From Isochrysis galbana (Eukaryota > Haptophyta > Isochrysidales > Isochrysidaceae): a DNA stretch of 64,000 nucleotides. Positions 20,573-32,127 of this stretch are shown piece by piece; the first letter of the stretch is position 1; each line of letters starts with the position of its first letter. Made by a program: the position numbers and the translations under genes. The notes beneath the pieces were generated by a model. It searched no databases. It was not told where the DNA came from and saw nothing but the letters and a program-made list of their open reading frames with translations. The DNA lies in NCBI GenBank assembly GCA_018136815.1, contig CM030943.1, positions 611,975-675,974 on the forward strand, in the 5' to 3' direction.

Positions 20573-21238
20573 TGGATGCTGTCATGTTGTTGTGCCCATA
20601 GGGGCCACCCGGCCTCGAGTCGCGCTGCCGTGGCAGCGCGACCGTCACCGGGGTGAGAGGGGCCTCTGCCATAAGGCATGCCCATGGAGGATGTGGCAGT
20701 GTGATCATGGTGGTTGGGTGGTGGAGACTGCAGCCTGCCTGCCCCCATGGGGGTGGCCAGTGGCCAGCATGGCTGCCTTGTTGGGTGTGGCCGAGGCCAC
20801 GGGCCGCGGGGTGCGACCGGGGTCGCACACACCTGCTCGGCCTCTGACGGCGGACGCTGTCGCTTCGCCTGCGACAGGTCCATTGGGGCTGGGGGGCCGC
20901 CCTCGGCGGGGGGCCCGAAGGAGAGGAGAGGCTCGCTGGCGCGCTCCATCGCGTCTAACTATAAAGTTAGTTGTACCTAGATGGTAGTAGGTGTTTGTGT
21001 TAGTGTTAGTGTTAGCCCAGAATCTTCAGATCTTTTTTGAGATTGAGAGTGGCACAAATTCAATATAAAATGCCAGATGATTTTATTATGATTAGTAGTA
21101 CTACAATAGACAATAGTACTAGGAGTATGAATTAACCATGGACCATGGACATTTGATGGCTCAACTTGAATTTGTCCCAGATTCGACGGAACGTGACCTA
21201 AAGCACAGTCGTGCACCCCACATCGAGCACCGCTTCTC

Positions 21239-24200
21239 TCACATGGACGCTGGGAGGATGCTAGGCTTGGGTGGCTGGATCCACCCAAAGGTGGCCTTAT
21301 CCCAGACGGCCGCCCGCCGCTCACACGACACGTCCCGCCCGGGACACTGGAAGCGGTAACACCACTTGTTGCAACGCAGCTCGCCATGCCGGACGACCGG
21401 GACCGAGGCGTTCCTGAAAGCCTCGGCTAACCGGTGGAGGCTCTCAAACATCGAGTGGCGGGATGCTAGGCACATTTGGTACTTCTTCATCTCCTCGGGA
21501 TGCCACTCGATGTGCACGCTCTTGGTCATGCGACTGTGCAGCCCTGTGTCGTCCTCGAACCCGCCGATAATCGGGTCGGTTCGGCCAAACAGCCGGAGCA
21601 CCTTGACGCCGCGCTGGTGAAGCATCGCCGAGAAAATTAAATCGTCGGCCGTACTGCATGGTTGCGGGACCTCCCGGAGAAACCGCTTCAGGTCGGCGGC
21701 GGTGCCGAGCGTCTCGCGCGGGTACAGGACCGCGGCGAACCCCTCGAGGTTGGGCAGCTCGATCTCGCCCCGGCCAGAGCACCCTGCACGATGCAGAAGT
21801 GCGACCGGCTGGTGCTTGAGCCAGCAAACCCGATGGCGGCCCGTGGGTGCTGGCCGTGCGCCTCGAGCAAGTCAGCCACTAGCCCTGGCCGGTAGATCTT
21901 GTCATCATCGATCGTAATAAAGACGGTCGGGCCGGCGCTGAGCGCCTCTTCGGCCTCGACGGCCTTGCTCAGCTTGAGCGCCGGACCGGGGTCAGCCGGA
22001 CCGTCGTCGAAGAGCACGTCGACCCCGCACGCACGGGCCGCCTGGTCTGTTAGAAAGAGCGGAATGTCCCATCTGACGCTAGGCATCCGGGCGTGCCGCT
22101 GCGGGAGCGCCACCACCACCCGGGCCGGCGGCGGCCGCTGGTCGCACAGCGAGCGGACCAGCGCTGCAGTCCGGCCGATGCGGACCGGGCTAGTGCTGAA
22201 AGAAAAGACCACCCGCGGCAGTGGTGGCCAAGTAGCCGGTCTGGCAAGTCCCGGCCCCTCCGCCGCCGGAGCCTGCGGAAGCAACGAGCGCCGACGGCCG
22301 GCGGCACCGTCGTGGTAGGGCGAGACGGGATCGCGGAGCGCATGGCGGAGCCGCTCGGCGAATCGGTTGGCGCAGAAGCCTTGGGCAAAGGCTTGGGCGC
22401 GCCGGAGCTCTTCGACCTGGACCGCCTTCCGCGGCCCGAGCGCCACGAACCGCTCGAGGCTGCGTACGAGAGCCGGCATTTCAGGCTCGAACCACGAGAC
22501 GTCGGCTCCGGCCACCGGCATGCACTGGCACCGCCACTGGCCGGTGGCCTGGTCCTGGCTACACGGCGGGTTGACGCAGATTGACCGGCCGTCGGCCGAG
22601 CACGGGAAGGTGGTGCACCGGACCTCGTCGGCCGGGATACCCGTCACGTGCGGGGCCAGCGCGTCGGCGGCGGCCGGGTGTCCGACCGGGTCGCGGGAGA
22701 CTGTAGTGATCACCGGGATCCCGGCCACCATCGCCTCGACCGCCGGGATGCCGAACCCCTCTGATCTGTACGGGGCCACGTACACGTCAGCTGCAGCTAG
22801 CATGCCGGAGTGCTCCTCGACAGACATCCACCCCGACCTGTGGACCACCGTTGGGGCGCAACGCCGGGTGATGGCCTGCATCCTGTGGAGCGCTCGATCG
22901 TCGTACCCGTTGACATACGACGTGTGCAGCGTCAGCTGGGCTCCGGCTGGGTTGAGGCAGAGCCGAGCACTCGAGTTCCACGCGTCGAGCAGTAGGTCGA
23001 CCCCCTTCCGTGGGATCAGCCCGCCAGTGAAGAAGAAGTGAACCGGCCCGGCCGGTCGGGCTGAGCCGAGCCGCAGCCGGGGCAGCGCCTTGCAGTCGAC
23101 TACGCACGGGACAACACGCACCCGCTCACGCGGCACGCCCGACTCGACGATGCCCCGGGCGCCGGCAGTCGATGGGGTCCAAACCTCGGAGTAGCCCTCG
23201 CGGAGTAGCGCCCTGACCCACGCCGCCGGCAGCGAACCAAACTCCCACGGCAGCCAGATGATCTTGCGGCAGGCCGGGCCACAGAAGTAGGCTGGCTTCC
23301 CACCAAACTGGGGCGGCCACGACTGTTGCATCCACACGTCCACCTGGAAGCCGACTCCTCGCGACGCCAGCGCGCTCACTCCGACGATCGCCGGCTGGGG
23401 CGGGTCGCCCACATATACCACCTCCACCTCGTCGCGCATCGACGCCAGCGTGCGGAGGATGTGGTAGTTCTGGGCGGCCATCGACTCGCCGTTCCGGACG
23501 GCCGCCCCCTCGACCGCCACGCGGAGCCGCTGCGTCGACAAATAGTGGAGAAGCCGGCGGACGTCTTCCCGGAATTGTCCGACGCCAAAGTGCGCCTCGA
23601 CGTGTCGGGCGCCATCGTCGGTGAGACGCCGTCGCTCAGCCGGCGTCAGAGCTGCCGTACGCGCCAGCCCAGCCGCGAAGCACCTGGCGTCTCGCGGAGT
23701 GCACAATGTCACCGCTGCCGGCGGCGGGCCGTCGGAGAAGGTGCCGTCGAGGGTGGTGGTCACAACCGGCACCCGTTCGAGAAGCGACCGGCAGGATTTG
23801 GTGGCAACGCCCGAGTGCTCCATGATCGGGTTGATGGTGGCCACTACCGTCGCCAGGAGCGCCGACAGCGCCCGGTCGTCCAGCGGGCCGTGGCACCGGA
23901 CGCGGCGGTGCGCGCACAGCGCGTTGGACGCCCGGACCATCCCGACAATGTGGAAGGTGCCCAGCCGGTCGTCAAGCACCGGCAGCACCCGCTCGCCGAA
24001 CCAGGCCACCCCCATATTGTTGGCCGGGTTATCGTACCCAACGAAGAGGAAGCCGGTCCGGCGGTCGGCGGGGGTTGGGGCGGCCACCACCGGCGGAAGC
24101 GGAGCCACATACCGAAGGGTGGCCGATCGGGTCTCGGGAGCAAGGGTCCTCAGCACGGCCAACGATGCGTTTGTGATGCCTACGATGAGGTTGGCCCGCG

Positions 24201-25089
24201 CGTAGATGGCCGACTCGTACTCGATCATCTCGGCGACGGAGGTTGCGACCACCACAGCCGCTTTCCGGCACAGGCAGGACAGACTAGGAAGCCACGACGC
24301 CCAGGAGGTCGCTGCGGCCGCGGCGGCCGGCTGGATCACCGCCGGGTCCCGCTTGGCCAGCCCCGCTTGCACCACCTCGGCCACTGCCTTGTCGCCAGCC
24401 AACCCAGGATTGGCCGCCATCATCGCCCGGAAGCCCACGCCGATGTCATCGCAGATGGCCACCACCTGTACGCCCCACCTGCGGCCGACCGCGGTCAGCC
24501 TGGTCATCCACTTCAGCAGCCCAAGGTTCGGCCACGTCCACATGACCAGCACGTCGTACTGTTGCAGGAACAACCCGATCGCCGCGTCGTCCGCATCCGC
24601 CAACGCAGACGGCATCTTGAGCAGCGGCGGGTGGATCACGCTCACCCCGGCGCGGTAGAGCACGGCCCGGTCGCCTGTATCGTTGTAATTCTGCCGGTGC
24701 AGGTCGTTGCCCGTCGAGTCGAAGGGCAGAACATCGGTCTGAAGCCCGAGCTCGACAAGAGCCTGCACAAACTCGAGCGGCCGCGAGTCGGCACCCTTGA
24801 ACTGTGGGACCGGGACGGTTGGCCAAACGATCAATATCCGCTTCCTCAGCTGCGGCTCATCGTTGATGTAGGCCGGCGCGTACTCCTTGGTCTGCCAGTA
24901 CAAGGTGGGCACCGGCTGCTCCAACGCACGGCACGCCAAGCGCTGGCCCAGCATGAGGAGCGCGAGCAGTAGCCCGAGGCCGACGAGGATGGGGTAGGCA
25001 AGCGGGGCGCGCTTCACCCGCCGGGGCTTTGTCGTCGGCAGCAGCAGCGATTCCTCCTCGGCATCGCTGCCCACACGACGTGGACGCAT
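21239..25089 (-). pseudogene. membrane-anchored glycosyltransferase, right copy, with third module and a frameshift
   Basis: Start ATG at 25089-25087. Residues 1 to about 940 are the same as in the left copy (type II anchor plus two GT-B modules). It then continues into a third module absent on the left: VVFSFSTSPVRIGRTAALV, the metal-binding-type FITIDDDKIY (about residue 1058) and, after a change of frame near 21770-21790, IELPNLEGF, DDLIFSAMLHQRGVKVLRLFG and a cysteine-containing tail ending at 21239. This looks like a GT-A fold transferase with a DDD motif. The first frame runs into a stop at 21688; the second is open from about 21790 to 21239 with good protein character. One lost base in or near the run CCGGGGCG would explain it. 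Without that defect the protein would be about 1,280 residues. It may be a real pseudogene or an assembly base error. Confidence 0.75.
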
Positions 25090-25126
25090 TGCGCCGCCTA
25101 CCGCCGCCGTCACAACCCTCGCCTCG
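22262..25126 (-). repeat. right arm of 2,865-bp inverted repeat
   Basis: Partner of 15573-18437; the arms are separated by 3,824 bases. Homology ends on the outside within a GAGGCGAGG motif and on the inside within CCGGCGG. Confidence 0.95.
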
Positions 25127-26053
25127 ATGTCCAAACGTTGGGCGCACGGAAGGGGTGGGGGGCGGGCGCGCGCGGCCGCCCTGGGTCCTGCAGGCGACGC
25201 CTGGTGGCTGTGCAGGGCACTCGCATGCCCTCTGCGACCGGTGGAGGGGTTAGTGGATATGTAGCCCCGGCATGCACTTGCGGATGGTCCGGCTTGGTAC
25301 CGCCTAACAGAGGTTGGGTGGGGTCAGGAAAGGGTGCAGCGAGGCTGCGTGAGTGAGGCGCTCGGCATGGTATGGGGTGGAATTGGGCGCGATGGGAGGG
25401 CGCGGGCCGATCGAACCCTTCGTAGAGCGTGATGAGGCGTCACTTTGGCCCGGATGACCGCTGCTGGAACGCCCCATGCATCTCCCCCCGAGCATTGACC
25501 TCTTTCGCGTTGGCGTCCGCACGCACGGACCTCAAGTCACACATCAGGTGCTGACGCTGTCAAAATTCGTCGATACGCCTCGTGCGGCTGCTCGGGGGCA
25601 TGCCACGTGCATGCTAAATCGGTCCGGGGTGCCTTGCCGCCATGGCGGCGCCCATTGTCCCGCGAGAGACCAGAATAGGAGGGGTTGTCGCACGCCGATA
25701 CGCTGATGTGGGAGTGGCTATTTCAAAATGTGTAGTTTGTGTTGTGCACTTTGAATTTGGCTCATGTTGAGGCGTGAAAGTCCTTTCTGCCCCAGTTCTG
25801 AGGACCTGACATGAGAGGTATGTATTAAGTAGTCACCTGTAAAGAGGGGTGAATGTGCGAAGCCAGGATGACGCTCCCCATATTATTTTCAACTCCTTTT
25901 TTTGCACTCCGGTTGATGCGGAAATAAACGCTGAGGCAAACTCAGTTAATGTCTGGGGCTGTTTCAGGCGGCCTCAAAGTGGGGCAGGACAGCCTTCATC
26001 TCAGGTGCAGTCCACTTGAATATGCCATCTAACATGCACACGCGCACCGACCA
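25127..26053. other. intergenic, no gene seen
   Basis: Only short frames. The flanking sequence differs completely from that outside the left arm, so the duplication did not include it. Confidence 0.6.
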
Positions 26054-26473
26054 CTACTCGCACTCCTCACAACAACAACAACTGAGTTCGGACAATATCT
26101 CAGATTGTGGGTCGCCAGAATCGACTTGGCCACGAGCAGATGAGCCCACGCTGTCCGACGCAGAACGTGCATCATCCGACGCGAAACCACTCATCCTGAC
26201 CCATCTTAGTGACCTCCTTCCATCGTGACAAGCACTGGTGCACAGCACGCCGGCTGCGCGGCAGGCACACGCAATCGTGGCGCACTTCACCAGAGCAGAA
26301 CTCGCACAAGCACCAGCCACACCTCTGGACGGAGCATCCTCGCCTCCCGGTTTGTAGTCGTGTTCGGCGCGTGCCACCTGTGTCTCCTTCTGCCGCTTCA
26401 TCTTCAGGAGTCTGCGTTTGAGGGACCGCTCTCTGTAGTAGGCCGCCGACCGCCTCAGCAGACTTTGCTCCAC
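26054..26473 (-). CDS. possible element protein end with Cys-rich CXC-like motif
   Basis: About 139 residues, minus strand. A basic start (RERSLKRRLLKMKRQKE) leads to KCATIACACRAAGVLCTSAC, whose spacing (Cys-x-Cys, six to seven residues, Cys, three, Cys) resembles the CXC-type zinc-binding tails found near the C-termini of some transposon and chromatin proteins. It ends in an acidic, Ser-rich tail and four adjacent cysteines. No full-length gene is visible around it. Low confidence that it is expressed. Confidence 0.3.
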   Translation of the reverse strand: MEQSLLRRSAAYYRERSLKRRLLKMKRQKETQVARAEHDYKPGGEDAPSRGVAGACASSALVKCATIACACRAAGVLCTSACHDGRRSLRWVRMSGFASDDARSASDSVGSSARGQVDSGDPQSEILSELSCCCCEECE

Positions 26474-26767
26474 TCTAGCTCCCGGATACCGAAGACAAAG
26501 GAATGAAGGGGGGAAGGGGAGGAGGCGGAGGGAAGGGAAGTTAAGGGCGATGTCAGAAGGGATGGGGAAGTACCCTAGTATAGTAGGTGTGTAGCTCAGA
26601 ATCTTCAGATGTTTTTTTTTGTTCGCGGGGGCTCGTTCCCGCTCCGGAGTTTTGTTTTCAGTTTTATTATTGAACTGGTAGCCTAGGCACTAACATCAGT
26701 ATATCAGCTCCTGGGGAGCTAATACTAATGCATCAGTACTAATAACAGTACTTACAGCCCAACTAGG

Positions 26768-26960
26768 GAGCACTCAAGGAGGTAAGCCAGGCGGGAGGGC
26801 AAAGCAGGCGACAAGGGAGGCGACAAAGGAGGCGAGGGCAAAGAGGGCAAATGTAGGATGATGCGACGGTGACTAGTGACTAGTAATGACTAGCCTACAA
26901 GGAGGGAACATAGAAACGCAGACAACTTCTAAAACAAAAAGGTCGATCGCGGATGCGACA
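26768..26960 (+). repeat. R3 dispersed repeat, copy 1
   Basis: Shares with 46520-46752 the order AAGGAGGTAA, GGCGACAAGGGAGGC, ATGTAGGATGATGCGACGG, GACTAGCCTACAAGG and GGTCGATCG..GGATGCGACA. Same orientation, roughly 85% similar by eye. No coding capacity. Confidence 0.75.
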
Positions 26961-27865
26961 CGTCCTCGCCCTCGCTCAAGCCCGCCTGCCCGCCTTCCTC
27001 TGCTGACGGGCTTCTGCCCGTCAGCCCGTCAGCACCTCCGAAGTCGTTCCCTCAGCCGCGCCTGCCGCCGGCTTGGCTCCTTCCTCCTTGCCCTCAGGCC
27101 CTATGGGCCATCCCAATTCGTCAGGTGTAGAATCACATTCGGTGCGTCCCGCGCTGGACGTCTCAATGGGGGCTTACCCAACCTCTCCAGTCGGGCATCA
27201 TGCTTGCCCTGACCCTTCCTCCTCTCCGGACGGACATCCACCACCACCTTCACAGTGGGAGGTGATGCCCTCCCTCGCCTCGGCCTCCTGCTCTGGCTGC
27301 AATGCCTCCGCCATCATCTCCGCCATCGCCGCCGGAGCCGGAGCCCATGGGAGGCGCCCGACGTAGGTCGGTCCGCCTCACTGGTTTCCCCCCCATTGTA
27401 TCTTGTGGGAAGTTATAATGGGAGCCGGGGGTTTGCGAGGGGGGAGATTGGTAGGGATGCATGTGTGTATATGTCTTGTGCCATCACTTCAAGGTGTGCG
27501 GGCAGGTGCGTTGAGGGGTGTCGTGATAGTACCGGGCTAGTGGGAGTAGTGGTATTAACGCTCAGTTGTTTCTATGAAGGCGATGGCGTAAGGCGCAGCA
27601 CGCAGCACCGTGAGCGCGATGGATGCCCCCGGAGCTAACAGTAGTAGCCTGAAGCCGCGCCGCTTCAAGAGTTTTTTCTTGCTACAGCCATTGCTCCGCG
27701 ATCAGCTATCAGCCAAGAATTTTCGAAATCTCACGAAAATTAACATTGCAAATGCACGGTTCAAACATTCATGTGCATCTCAGTTATCCTCTACTCACTC
27801 GACATGACGGCATGGGCCCTTGGCCGTCTAGATATGCAAACCTGGCAGCACTCAAAAAGCCAAAG
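26961..27865. other. intergenic, no gene seen
   Basis: Contains Pro/Ser-rich open frames at 27073-27366 on the plus strand that look like the low-complexity start peptides of the R7 repeats, and a GTACCGGGCTAGTG segment (27529-27570) that recurs at 50365-50412. Confidence 0.5.
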
Positions 27866-30089
27866 CTACGTCTTGAGAGGCTTCTTGGCCTTCTTGATTT
27901 GATTTCGGCTCATGCCCTCTGGTCCCTTCTTAGCGTTGTTTGGATCGTTGAGCCCCTTGTCCGCGTTTTTCTTCTTGACAATTTGGATCACATCCTCGTC
28001 CTCTAGAGCCTGAGCATGGGGGCGGGTTGGTCAGCATTTCACGAAGTCTAAGCCGAGTGAAGTGCACGCCTCCTTGGACAAATGGATGAGCTAAAGCAGA
28101 TCCACTCAGGGCACCAAGTTCTTTAAAGAGCCCCGTCGTCTGTACTTGCGCTTAGTCTCTCGGGGGGGGAGGGGGGGGGGGAAGGCACACATGTGTGAGT
28201 CCAACACGTTGTGGTGTGTGTTTCACCGAGGTACCCCAGACCATGGCATAGTCAAATCCATTGAGGAGAGACCGGTGGACCTGAAACCAGTCAAGTGGAG
28301 CAATGACATGTCATGGGACACCCTTTGAATCGACATGTTGGAAGGTTAATCGGCGATGAGACAAATGAGTTCGCATCTACTCGCATACTTGCGCGCTGTC
28401 CCATACTTAGATTGCATTGAGGACGGCAGGCCGACCGCCATTTGCTCAGTTGCGGCGATGCCTCTAGCCCGCGCATGCGCACCTGCTTACACGCAGCCTC
28501 CACAGTGAGCCCGTGTCGTCCATGAGTAAGAACGAGGGGGTCCTCGAAATCAGGCTTTTTGCCTCTAGGCTTCGTGTATACGCGCACAATGCCCAGGTAC
28601 TCCCACACCTGAAAACCAACAGTAGCCAATCTGAAACATGTGAAGTTGCCGACGTGCAACAAACATTGCTCTAGTGTTTCCCACTGCACGCCACCCGCGA
28701 CGCAAGCCATCCGAATAAGCAATCGTGTAGCAAATAAGCCGGATGGCAGCGTCGAGAAGTGCCAGCTCGCGTCGACCACACTCACCTTATCGAGGAAGAC
28801 ATCAAGGTTGAGCTTTGCTCTGCATGAAAGCACCATCGAGTCATGCAAGGCACTCACGCGCCGAACCTGCAGGGTTTCAGGCAACGCGGGCTTTGGAGAA
28901 TTGAGTTTCGTACAACAGGTGCAGCCTGAAATGCTCTCGTTCAGCTCTCCCATGCCCCGTCGTCCAGGCAGCCGCTTGAAATACCCTCGAAAAATGCAAG
29001 ATGCAGACGTGCATGCATACCTCTTCCATTGAAGACATGTCGATCTTGTGGTAGACATAGAGGCACCGGACGTATTTACGGTTGCCCTCGATGATGTCGA
29101 TGAATTGATCCACAGTGCAATCCTCGCGGAAGAGAACCTCTGCTGAGTGAATGCGATACCTGCGCATGACACGAGTGCGGTGGGGTCAGGGCTCACGGTA
29201 TTATCAGCAAGGCGACAACGCACCGGCAACCGCCTGCCTTAGCAGGGACGGTCATTGTGGCGTCAATAGAATTTTGGTCTCTCACAGCCAACGATCAAAC
29301 GCGTCTGGATGAGCGTGAGACACTCGGCAGTCGCATTCGTCGCGGAGGCTCTGCTCCCGCCGCAGATCTACTTACTCGTGGAGGATTTGCTGAACAGCAG
29401 TCTCGTTGATCGATTCAAGCCGGCACGTTGATGAGATGCTCACTCCGCCCGTCTTCTTCCGTTTGAAATAGACGTTAGGTGGGCGCTGATTGAGGCGTAT
29501 GCCAACGCGTTCAAGCTCAAACTCGAGCAACTCCTTTTGCCGGTCGGCCTTCCCCGAGGCCGCATCCACCACGATGAGGACCAGGTCTGCCGAGCGCGCC
29601 ACGCCAATCACCTGAAGGTCCGGCACCAACCAACAGCGCCTCACTATTGCCTCCACCGCGTACTGTCGCCCGGGTGTGGGGCGGGCTCACCTGTCGCCCG
29701 CGCCCCTTGCCTTCAGAAGCGCCCTCGATGATCCCCGGCAAGTCGAGTAACTGGATCTTGCAATTCTTGTGGTGTATGACTCCAGGGATGCAGGTAAGCG
29801 TAGTGAACTCGTACGCAGCAGTCTCCGACTTGGTCGAGGTGAAGGTCGACAGGATGGTGGACTTGCCGACGGAAGGGAAGCCGATGAGCGCAACGCGCGC
29901 GTCGCCTACCTTCTCGACGTCAAAGCCCTCGCCCGCAGCCGAGGCGCCCTTGGGTGGCTGCAGAAGCTCAGTCCGGTACTTTGCCAGCTTTGCTCGCAGT
30001 GAGCAAAGGTGTGACATCGTGGCCTTGTTGATCTGCGTCCGCGCGATCTCCTTCTCGATGTCCTTGATCTTGTCCACGAGACCCGACAT
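27866..30089 (-). CDS. DRG2: DRG2 developmentally regulated GTP-binding protein, 7 exons
   Basis: Cytoplasmic OBG-class GTPase that acts with a DFRP partner on ribosomes. Exons: 30089-29691, 29611-29376, 29159-29021, 28866-28786, 28608-28483, 28280-28191, 28009-27866; all introns are GT..AG, all phases agree, 404 residues. Order: coiled N-terminal region, [14 protein letters not shown]1 GFPSVGKST (70-78), G3 DLPG (116-119), [13 protein letters not shown] and FREDC which point to DRG2 rather than DRG1, G4 at 249-252, then a TGS domain ([35 protein letters not shown]). The G4 motif reads HKID in place of NKID, an unusual change. A lysine-rich tail of about 33 residues extends beyond human DRG2 (364). 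The ATG is 105 bases from a copia LTR. Confidence 0.93.
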
Positions 30090-30194
30090 GGTGAACGGAG
30101 ATCAGGCGAGAGCGGGCAGGGGGAAGGGAGGCGCGAAGGAGGGAGCGAGGCGGAGCGCGGACGGCGGTGTGCGGCAGAAGGCGTAATACATACC

Positions 30195-30356
30195 GTTGGA
30201 AATTGTAGTCTTGTAAGAGGTCTTGTTGGCTAGCATCCCTAGCCACATACACCGGACGAGCCGGTGACCCCCATCGCGGGGTAGGAGCTCCGTTGCCGAT
30301 AAGGCACGGTCCCTCAGCACTAGGATTAAACTAGGACAACAAGAAAACTCTGACAC
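30195..30356 (-). repeat. 3' LTR of the copia fragment
   Basis: On the minus strand it begins TGTCAGAGTTTTCTTGTTG directly after a purine tract (GATAGGGGAG) that follows the copia frames. It is homologous throughout its 162 bases to the two LTR-like sequences at 42976-43162 and 44080-44265 (shared CTAGTGCTGAGGGACCG, CCCCGCGATGGGGG, GGCTCGTCCGG, TGGCTAGG). Confidence 0.8.
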
Positions 30357-32127
30357 TCCCCTATCGCCAAAGGCGAATCCCTATTCCCCATGCAACGTCA
30401 TTCCCAATGAAAGATACAAGCATACGTCAGGACTGAATCGAGCTCAAGCGAGATGACGCATAGGCCGACGAAGGATTCTCATTAGGCCGATAAAAGCGTA
30501 ATGGTTCCACTACGGCATGAGGCCTGTCAACTCTAAGAGAGTTTGCAGGTTGACCGGTGGGACATGCGGAAGTGCGACAAGTCGCTAAAATGATCCGAGC
30601 GACTTGTTGCGGAACGAAACGAACTTTCCCTTTTCTAGAGCCTTAGTCATCATGTCGGCAATTTGGTTGTTGGTCGTCGACAGCCACGAAGGAGTAGAGA
30701 TAAGATCGAGAAATTGCTTGCGGCCAAACCAAAGCCAATTTTCGTAGTGACGAGTGCGAGCCGTAACACCAGGGTTCTTGATCGAAGCGATTGTGGCTGA
30801 GTTGTCGCAATGAATAGCAACCGGAAGAGAGTAGTCCGCTTCGAGAAACTCTAGAACGTTAAGAACGAACCTTAGATCCTTGGCTCCATTAGTATATGCA
30901 GCGATTTCGGCTTCGGCAGAGGATTGTGGAATTATCTTCAGTTTGCGTGCCGAATATGAGACCGCCGCTCCGCAGTACATGATGATGTGACCCGAGAAAG
31001 GGTTAGGGGAGGAACCCCAAGATGCGTCTGAGTAGACTTCAATGGTGGGTGCGGAGCCTCTGTAGGTTAGCGACAGCGATTTGGTGTTGTGTAGCTATGA
31101 AAGAATGGCTAGCGCATGCTCGAAGTTCTTGGGGCTTGGATCCTGCATGAACTGACAGAGAAAGCTTGAGGCGTAAGCAACATCGGGCCTTGTGCAATTT
31201 GCTATCCTGAGCAGGCATCCCATTAGAGCTAGATAGGGCTTGTCCCTCATGATGGCGCGCTCTTCATCAGATGTGGCACCTTTCATTTTCATGAAGGTAT
31301 CTATGTCGGTTGAACGAATTGGAACGGTGTATGGTTTGCTCGAGCCGCGCAGGAACTTGGTCGCCGTGTTGACAATGTAGTGTTCTTGGCTGACGCGAAG
31401 AGTTTTAGCGGTCACATCTCGCGAGAGTAGCATCCCACAAAACAATGAGGGCGCCTTGGGAGCGCTGCACGCGAACCTTGCGGTATACCTTGAAAGGAAT
31501 GTGCGGACTTGCTCGGTAGCCGATTTGTTGTCGCGAGGAAAGCTAATGAGCAAGATATCGACGTACAGTCCAATCTTGATTAATATCCCATCTAGGGATC
31601 GTTTGAAAAGATAAGGCTCGGCGACACATCGCTTGAACCCGAGAGAGACGAGATGACGAGATGGTCGGCATTCGACTTCATGAATAGGTGGCCGGCTTGC
31701 TTGGTCCCTTCGAGTGGGCGGGTAAGCTTACATGCGGCATACCCTTCTTGTTCGAAGCCGTGGGGTTGCTCAACGTATAGATCAAGATTGGGGTCCATGT
31801 CACCTTGAGTGAACGCTTTGGTGACGTCGATCTCGAGCCAATCGTCTTCTGATGCGCAGATATTGGCTAGAAAGAGTCGAATGGACTCACATCGCATTGT
31901 AGAGCAAAAGGTTTCATCGTAGTCGATGCCCTCGACTTGAGAGTAACCGCAAGCCACCCATCTAGCCTTGAAGCGTTCGATGGAACCGTCGCTTTTGTGG
32001 ATGATTTTGAAGACCCATTTGCCCTTCGTACATTTGCGACCGGGAGGAAGGGAGCGGACTAGCGTCCAAGCATTATTGGTCTCGTATTTGCCCTTGACAT
32101 CGTCCTTCATTGCTTCTATCCATTGTT
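30357..32127 (-). pseudogene. Ty1/copia 3' half: reverse transcriptase and RNase H, broken
   Basis: Minus strand. From 32127: KQWIEAM, then NAWTLVRSLPPGRK, KWVFKIIHKSDGSIERFKAR and LEIDVTKAFTQGDMD, typical of copia RT, to a stop at 31592; then the YVDD region and an RNase H-connection segment (31553-31095); then RNase H with SDASWG-type start, PQSSAEAEIAAY and ADMMTKALEKGK, ending at 30585. At least two frame breaks occur. The catalytic YVDD box (about 31550) reads YVDI: one Asp codon is missing, so the enzyme would be dead even without the breaks. Gag, protease and integrase are absent; the 5' side is joined to a Harbinger fragment at about 32127. Confidence 0.9.

Larger units (their letters stand above)
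18722..20974. mobile_element. element with about 240-bp terminal inverted repeats (R7)
   Basis: Left end ACAACTAACTTTGTAGTT (from 18722) and the reverse complement of the right end (ACAACTAACTTTATAGTT, from 20974) match and stay similar for roughly 240 bases, reading inwards through GATGGAGCGCGCC and GGCCCGTGGCC. Both ends would encode a similar Pro-rich peptide starting Met-Glu-Arg-Ala. Between them lie an R1 repeat (19640-19965), a cytochrome b561 gene scrap (20010-20195) and a minus frame (20199-20572). No transposase and no target duplication are visible, so it is non-autonomous or two converging element ends. A related end starts at about 63088 on the minus strand. Confidence 0.55.
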
